Shown in pieces: positions 58,017 through 64,000 of a stretch of DNA of 64,000 nucleotides (its first letter is position 1; the number at the start of each line of letters is the position of its first letter). The position numbers and the translations under genes were made by a program. The notes beneath the pieces were generated by a model. It had not been told where the DNA came from. It ran no database searches and saw nothing but the letters and a program-made list of their open reading frames with translations. This DNA comes from Tremella fuciformis. Lineage: Eukaryota; Basidiomycota; Tremellomycetes; Tremellales; Tremellaceae. The DNA lies in NCBI GenBank assembly GCA_032768795.1, contig CP136496.1, positions 1,674,001 to 1,738,000 of the forward strand, given 5' to 3'.

Positions 58017-58328
58017 ATGGGCTACCGCGCGCAATACACCTACCCCGCCCAGCAGCAGCGTGGCTGGATGCCATTCTGGCGGCCATACGGTGCACCGCCG
58101 CAGCAGTACTACTATGCCTCCCAGCAGGCATACTACCCAACGCGGGCGCCCGCGTACCAGCCCCCGGCGCCCACGTACCATTGGGCCCAGCACAGGCAGC
58201 CGGCCGTGTGGAATCCCGCCGCCAACGCGCGCCAGTACGCGCCCGCCCCCACCGCCGTGCCCGCTACCGGCGACAAGAAGAAGAAGGTCCGATGGGGCGG
58301 TGTGCACGTCAAGCGATTCTACACCTGA
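58017..58328 (+). CDS. small Tyr/Pro-rich protein with C-terminal GG motif, paralogue 2
   Basis: Single coding exon of 103 residues, start MGYRAQYTYPAQQQRG just after the leader intron. Rich in Tyr, Pro, Ala and Gln (YYYASQQAYYPTRAPAYQPP). The C-terminus KKKVRWGGVHVKRFYT matches the motif of paralogues 1 (48679-49068) and 3 (59749-60120). No signal peptide or membrane segment. Function unknown. Its promoter TATA lies at 50809, now separated from the gene by the 7-kb chromovirus, so expression may be lost or driven from the element. Confidence 0.72.
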   Translation: MGYRAQYTYPAQQQRGWMPFWRPYGAPPQQYYYASQQAYYPTRAPAYQPPAPTYHWAQHRQPAVWNPAANARQYAPAPTAVPATGDKKKKVRWGGVHVKRFYT

Positions 58329-59270
58329 CCCCCACCCCCGACCTGTCTATCGCTCGTCGTCTCCCCGCCTTTCAACTTGGTAACTCGATAATTCGATGAC
58401 TCGACAATGGCATATCGGCAGTCGCGGCCTCGCGGGATCCACGAAGCGATCGATCCAGCGTCCAAGCGATCAACGACCACACCTTTTCACACCACACCAG
58501 CCCGTCCACCAACGCACTTGCACGCACCATCCACCAGCCACCAGCCCACCCCCTCCGGCGCGCGGTCACCCCGAAAGGTCGACCCCAGATTCAGATCGGT
58601 TGGTCGTGGGAGACGAGCTAGACTAGTCGTGTGACCGATGTCGATGTCCATATTCAGGAGCGAGATCTGATCAACGTAGATGGAGATGGAGATGGAAGGT
58701 ACTCGAGTATCGTACGGTCGCTGCGCAGGTGGGAAGTCCTCGGTCAGCGGAAGGGATACGATCATGCGGATGGGGGAAAGATGTACTCACATGGATGGGA
58801 TAGACCCGGATCACTCACTCGCTGTGCATCACGTCCCACCTGCTAGCCAACCAAGTTGCTGCTGCTGCACCGTGGGACTGGGTCTGGCCGTGTACGAGCC
58901 CACCCTCGGATCAGCCTCCCCCGGGCGGTGTAACCGTAACGAGTAGTCTAGCGAGTGGGTGATGGTGATGGGCGTGATGGTGATGGTGATGGACGCCCCT
59001 GAAACGCACGATCCTCCCAGTGTGTTCAGGGGATACACAGCACTGAGCACGGCACTCCCGGTCACACCGGCGTCCAGGCTATTCTGGCCACCCAATCCCC
59101 TCTCCCCGTTAACACAAAAGACAACAGCACCATAGGCGATAGACAGTGACTAAACCCCTGCACAGCTCGTAGAACACCCGAGTTGTTCCAGCACTCTGCA
59201 CCGCTCCTTTGTGTGCGTATCCACGACACTCCTCGGTGGACAGAGACAGTGACGCAGCAGGGTATACATA
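58329..59270. other. intergenic region between paralogues 2 and 3
   Basis: No gene supportable. A GTGATG microsatellite occupies about 58959-58992. Confidence 0.5.
58959..58992. repeat. GTGATG microsatellite
   Basis: Imperfect repeats of GTGATG/GTGATGG, five to six units. Confidence 0.6.
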
Positions 59271-59276
59271 TATAAG
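59271..59276 (+). promoter_or_regulatory. TATA box of Tyr/Pro-rich paralogue 3
   Basis: TATATAAGAGG context; about 215 bp before the leader intron that begins at 59488. Confidence 0.6.
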
Positions 59277-59487
59277 AGGACCCCGGGTCGGCGACGCCAC
59301 CAACACCACCCAACCCTCTTCATCATCGTCTTGACTACCAACCGGTCCTACTCTGCTCGACGACCACTCGCCCGAGGCAATACATAAACCCCTCGCCCCT
59401 CATTCCACCCCGACACCAACACCCACCACTTGCTCACCACATACCGCTTGGTCTCATCGCAGCAACCACACACGTCCGAGCATCACG

Positions 59488-59746
59488 GTGAGTCCCATCA
59501 TCCAGCACGAGGCGAGGCATCAGGCCTCGCCACCCGCCGCCCACATCCCTCTTCCTCATCACATGCCCGCTGGCAGGTGTCAGCTGGCAGGTGTCAGCTG
59601 GCACATGTCAGCTGGTCACTAGCGCCAGTCCATGGTGGTCAGGTCGGACGACCTGCCGTTTGCCACCCGCCCCTACGCCTACCCTCCATACCCTTGCCAC
59701 CCAAGCAGTGCGAGATGATAGCGACCGGCAAAGACTGACATCGCAG
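59488..59746 (+). other. 259-nt intron in the 5' leader of paralogue 3, with tandem repeats
   Basis: Donor gtgagt, branch actgaca, acceptor atcgcag two bases before the ATG at 59749. Far longer than other introns here. It holds a 14-bp unit GCTGGCAGGTGTCA repeated 3.3 times at 59569-59619, with CAGCTG/CAGGTG E-box cores. Confidence 0.65.
59569..59619. repeat. 14-bp tandem repeat inside a leader intron
   Basis: Units at 59569-59582, 59583-59596 and 59597-59610 (the third with two changes), then a partial copy. Contains CAGCTG and CAGGTG hexamers. Confidence 0.7.
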
Positions 59747-59748
59747 AA

Positions 59749-60120
59749 ATGCCATACTACGCATCCTACAACTCGCCCCAGCGCAAACCAAACCTCCTCG
59801 CATCCCTCTTCTGCCGCCCCGACCCGACCCCCTCCCCCTCCCCCGCCTACACCCAAGCATACTACACGCCGGCACATGCGCATGTGCAGCCGCAGATGTA
59901 CAACTACAACGTCTACTCGTCGCAGGGGTACGCGCCGCCCATGTACGCCGGGCCCCCCGGGGCATACGGCGGGAAGCGCAAGTATGCCCCGGCCGTCTAT
60001 CTCGGCAATACCGGCAGCGGGACTTATCGCACGTATGCGCGGGCGCCGGCCCCACCGCCGGCGACGGCGACGACGGGCAAGAGCGTCTCGTGGGGCGGGG
60101 CGAGCGTGAGGCGGTTCTAG
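59749..60120 (+). CDS. small Tyr/Pro-rich protein with C-terminal GG motif, paralogue 3
   Basis: Single coding exon of 123 residues, start MPYYASYNSPQRKPNLL directly after the leader intron. Tyr/Pro/Ala-rich middle (YTQAYYTPAHAHVQPQMYNY), ending TGKSVSWGGASVRRF. The final 13 residues share the motif of paralogues 1 and 2 while the middles diverge, so the ending is the constrained part. No signal peptide or membrane helix. Function unknown. Confidence 0.7.
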   Translation: MPYYASYNSPQRKPNLLASLFCRPDPTPSPSPAYTQAYYTPAHAHVQPQMYNYNVYSSQGYAPPMYAGPPGAYGGKRKYAPAVYLGNTGSGTYRTYARAPAPPPATATTGKSVSWGGASVRRF

Positions 60121-60704
60121 GCGCCTGACTCGCATTTCCATTGATATGAGCGAGAGATGAGAAGAAGGAGGACGGGTGGTGCGTTGCCTCTCCTCTGCTG
60201 TGGTCTGGTGCATAGCTGATCGGCAGGAGACCGGGCTCGCCGCGTCCTCTCATATTCTACCATATCGTCGCGTCTCGGTCAATTTGGCCCGCCAACGATC
60301 ATTCGACAAGTACGATACTTGCCACGTCTTACGTCTCCCACGACACCAGAGCAACTCGATTCATCGAGTCGGGCCAAGGACACCGTTCTCATACGATAGC
60401 ATTGTAATCTAGTCGTGTCGCAGTCGCAGTCACAGTCACACCTGTCACACGTATCATACGGACGATCAGTACCATAGAGCCCAGTACCGCCCATCTGTCT
60501 CACCCCGCCACGACATCACGAACAGTCAAGCATATGCATTAAGGTGTTCGGCTCTACGCAGACATTACGTGTTTCCTCTTCGTGCGCGTGTCCAGGTGGA
60601 CGATGCGGTCGTAGCGGTCGTCGGGGTCGTCATTCTCAAAAAGACATATACAAGTGCTGGGTATAGCGATGCGGGTGATCAGGAAGATACGGCAAGATGA
60701 CTTA
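60121..60704. other. convergent intergenic spacer
   Basis: Between paralogue 3 (+) and the disordered protein (-). A run of CAGTCGCAGTCACAG-type repeats lies near 60420-60440. No gene seen. Confidence 0.5.
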
Positions 60705-63700
60705 TCATTCTTCGTCATGTTCGTCTTCATCGGTCTTGGCGCCCTTCTCAGCGACAATTGTGCGCGCCGGCGTGGGCGGAAGCGGGATCTCCTCGGGCGT
60801 CCTGCTGCGTGTCTCAGCGGCTGCGGGGGTGGCTGGTGATGCTACCTCTTCGTGCATCTCGGCCTCACTGGGTGCGATGTCTTGGGCAGCGGTTTCAATT
60901 GTGATCGTCTCTTCGGTGGGAAGAGCGCCGGGAATGTCCAGTTCAGGCTGATCCAGATGGCTTTGAATCGCTGAGCTGTCCACACTGTCCCCGATCGAGG
61001 CATCTTTAGCAGCAGGCTCGGCGTCGTTCGGGTCGACCGGATCAGCAATTGTGAGACTCTCGGCGTCTTGCTTGGGACCATCCAATGGGGACTTGTCATC
61101 GGTCATGGCTGCTGTATGTTCTGTCTCGGTTGGCGGTGGATTCGACGGGAACGAGGCCGCCGTACGTGCAGGTGAATGGGTGTCAGAGGTGATCGCCTCC
61201 TCTTCGGGTATAGCATGCTCTTCGAGGGCTCCTTGAGCATCCGAGATCGCTTTCGCCTCGACGTCATGGCGCGCTTCGCCCTCGATCGCTTGCCCAGATG
61301 TTGAGGAGCCAACAGGCGTTGAGTTCGAAAGCGGCGTGAACCCATGCTCGTCTTGTCGCTCGAGCATCCCAAGTTGATCGCTTTGTGCACTGGGATCGGG
61401 TTGGCCTTCAGCCGAAGTGATCGGTTGAGGCTGAATCAAAGGCTCAGGCAGAGGAGCCACGATTTCATCAGCCTGGTGCCCCGATTGTGGCTCGACAGCA
61501 TTTCCTCGTTCGGGTGTCTCGACCTCTGCCCTGTGAATGTCAATCTCACTCGGCTCCGCAGCAGCCTTGCGAGTCTCGATCAAGCCGTGGGGATCCGCTG
61601 TCTCGATAGGAGACGATACGTCTGCCTCCGGTACGGGTTGAGGGGACGGCTCGAGCCCTGAAGTGTGTGCGTCGAGCGGGGACGCAGGCTCGATTGCAGG
61701 CTCTTCCCGGGGTTCCGTGGGAAGCTCGGCGCTTTTATCGGTCTCTTGAGGCTGTGCCTCGTCTACCAGGAGGAACGTATCAGTGTTTGGCTGGACTGGT
61801 GCTCCTTTGCTGGCATCGACTTCCGGTACATCGTTCTGACCGGCTCCACTCGCGTCCAGTGGAACCGCAGCCTCATCTGCTGCGCTAGTCCCCAGAGTAC
61901 CGGTCGTTTCGTGCCCCTGTTCCACCTCGATATCAGGAGTGATTTCGTCTGAGGCAGTCGCTGGTTCGGCCATGGATCCGGCTTCGTCATCCACCGCAGA
62001 TGGGAACCCCTCGATCGGGGCAGGAGCCGCGATGTCGACCGGGTCACCCAATACAGGGGCTTCCGATTGAGGCTTGAACGCTTCTACGTCCGTAGCTGAC
62101 AGATCGACCGGCTCGGTACGCATCAAGACCGGCTCGCTTGGAGGAGCAGGAGGGGCAACGGCCTCTTCGAGCGAAGAAGCTGGTGCGTTTCCGACCGGTA
62201 CAGATTCGGCATCTTCTCCAGAGGCGGCGATCGTCTCCTCGAGCTGGGCGTAAGGCGTAGTCGAGACTTCGTCCATCTGCTGCACCACGCGCTCCTCGTA
62301 CGACTCGCCTGTCGAGCGTGAGATCGAGGAGGAACCTGGACTGATCTTCCCGTCTGCCGCTGTGACATCCAAGGGAGGGTCCGAAGGGATGTCGAAAGGT
62401 GTCTCAGCAGGTGTCTCGAATGGCGTCTTGCTTGGGGTATCCAGGAACGCCTGCGACGGCATAGAAGGCGTCTCAAGCGCAGAAACGTCGACAGCGGTTC
62501 TTGCCTCCTCGACCGGGGCTTCTTCCAAAGCTTCTAGCGATGATTCTGAGCCAGACGCCTCGGTCGCAGGGACCGCGTCATGCCTGCCCGAGTCCGGACG
62601 CCCTTCAGACGGGAACTCTGCGCTGATTGGTTCTGGCAGCGGCACGGCTGGTACTGCGGAGACGCCAGAGACAGCAGCGCTGTCCTCCGAGCTCGCGGTC
62701 GTGGCAGGCTTCTCCTCCAAGGGTTCTCCTGCATTTTGCTGCTCTGGCTCATCGAAGCCGGCTTGTTCGCTTGTCGGATCCACCTCGGCGACTGACTTCT
62801 CGGTATCGGCTGCCGCCGACTTCTCTTCAGTAGGGGCATCGAGCGCTGGCACAGCGATGCCAGCCACAACACCGCCGATAATGGGTAGGGACGCGGTAGC
62901 AGCCACGGCGGCTTCGACAAGACCAGCGTGACTGGACCCGTCCTCGGTCTCGGCCGGGGCCATAGGCTGGTCGTCGGCGGCTCCAAGGGTCTCGACATGT
63001 TGTGAGGCTGTCACTTCGTCTGACAGCGCAGATCCCCCAGCAGCGGGCAAAGTGATCGATGCGTGTAATTGCTCAACATCTTGCGCAGCGTGCTCCTCGG
63101 CCGACTCAGGCTCGACCGTCGGGTCCGGCAGAGTCATCGGCGGCGGTGGCGCGAACATGAGTGTGGCAGCCAAAGGAGAGGACGGAGAAGTAGCTCTGCC
63201 CTCCATCTCATCCAGGACCATATCGAGAGGTACGGGCTCTCCAAAAGTGTGATCCGAGACGGGATCATAGCCCATCTCCGAGACGTCGTCCGGGTTGACA
63301 GGCTCGAAAGGCGTCTCAGATCGACTGGGCACTTCGTCCTCCTCGGGTCGGAGGAAGACTATCGACGACGGACGACGGGGAGTCGCCGGTCTTGATGGAG
63401 GATGGTATGGTACTTCGAGACTGGGCACTGTAGGCGGTTCGAGAGACTCTTTCTGATTTGCGGCCTGCGATTAGAGCTTGCTCCATTCTAGACGCGCTAG
63501 CTCACATTTTTCCGTAGGGGTTCTTCTTCCTCAGCTTGAGCACTCTCCAGTGGCTTGCTCTCAGTCAACTCGATTGGAAGGGCGGCAGGCTTTGGAGACG
63601 GAGAGGGAGCGAAGCTTCGCCTGCTTCTGACTACAGAGACTTCGTCCCCGTCCACGACTTTTGCCGGAGCATCGTGCTCTCGAACGAGGAGATCTTTGCC

Positions 63701-64000
63701 GAAAGTGGCAGCGCTGGGCGAATCTTGTTTATCGGTCAATACCTCCTCATCACCACGGCCTCGAGCTTTTGTGGGCGACAAAGCCAGAGCATCATTGAGG
63801 GAAAGGCGTTCTCCCACTGGTGTTGGGAGAATGTCGGTCTGGATGCTGCCCTCTTCGGTAGCGGCATAAATTGCCCGGGTAGACGTATTCGTCGAGACCG
63901 CCCCAAGCGTACGAGGTTTCCGCTTCGGCGTAACGTCAGAGATGGTCTCCGTTTCAACGACCGCGGGCAAGTCGTCGTGGATCGGCTGACAAGGCGGAAT
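60705..64000 (-). CDS. large disordered acidic protein, 5' part outside the window
   Basis: No family recognised. Two exons are visible. The C-terminal one, about 63467-60705, joins across an intron (gtgagctag donor, aatcgcag acceptor, about 63468-63508) to an upstream exon that reaches the window edge; a further acceptor may lie near 63985. Over 1,000 residues are almost entirely Glu/Ala/Pro/Ser/Thr-rich disorder, with clustered TP sites (LDTPSKTPFETPAETPFDIP) that could be phosphorylated by proline-directed kinases. One short hydrophobic stretch (LPIIGGVVAGIAVPAL) might be a membrane segment. The frame ends DEDEHDEE. A cytoskeletal or scaffold role is conceivable but unsupported. Confidence 0.65.

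Noticed and set aside
1..64000. CRISPR arrays, bacterial operons, rRNA or tRNA genes
   Set aside because: No regularly spaced repeats and no rRNA or tRNA structure seen; gene structure is eukaryotic throughout.

Overview
The window is nuclear DNA of a GC-rich fungus, almost certainly a basidiomycete and probably yeast-like. Protein genes are interrupted by many 36-75 nt GT-AG introns with a gctgac or ctgac branch site close to the 3' end. Intergenic spaces are short, and the gene content is fungal: Nha1-type antiporter, Mss51, Mlp1/TPR, N-myristoyltransferase, Rrp12, Rfc3, an Mcm1-type MADS factor. The species cannot be named from the sequence alone.

Left third (1-19,000): the 3' tail of an unidentified gene; an Na+/H+ antiporter (886-3683); two paralogous 14-helix-type MFS transporters (4009-6159 and 11912-14147); between them a small Cys-rich protein (6794-7119), an Mcm1-type MADS-box factor (8872-7421, minus) and a cupin protein (11599-10952, minus); then a large coiled-coil Mlp1/TPR nuclear-basket protein (18959-14208, minus). 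Centre (19,000-48,000): compact housekeeping genes. These are N-myristoyltransferase, a tail-anchored disordered protein, an F-box-like/ankyrin protein, Mss51, a BAHD/AATase-like acyltransferase, a Kin4-like kinase with a very long tail, Rrp12, a polytopic membrane protein, Rfc3 and a Kip2-like kinesin.

Two near-identical 0.69-kb elements lie in opposite orientations at 19037-19728 and 34817-35499. They have the full terminal signature of non-autonomous Helitrons: a 5' TC, a 3' hairpin followed by CTAG, and insertion between A and T. Each has its 3' end within 80 bp of the start codon of a neighbouring gene.

Right quarter (48,500-60,200): three small Tyr/Pro-rich proteins share a C-terminal motif [RK]xVx[FW]GGxxV[RK]xF. 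A complete Ty3/gypsy chromovirus (50870-57825, minus strand) sits in the 5' leader of the second. It has 198-bp LTRs that read as identical, a 5-bp target duplication CAACC, a self-priming type primer-binding site, a polypurine tract and one 1,750-residue Gag-Pol with a C-terminal chromodomain. Between pol and the 3' LTR, on the opposite strand and with its own TATA-like box, is a five-exon gene for a 255-residue Cys-rich protein (51288-52215). A spliced antisense accessory gene carried inside an LTR retrotransposon is the most unusual object here. The window ends in a long disordered acidic protein that runs off the right edge.
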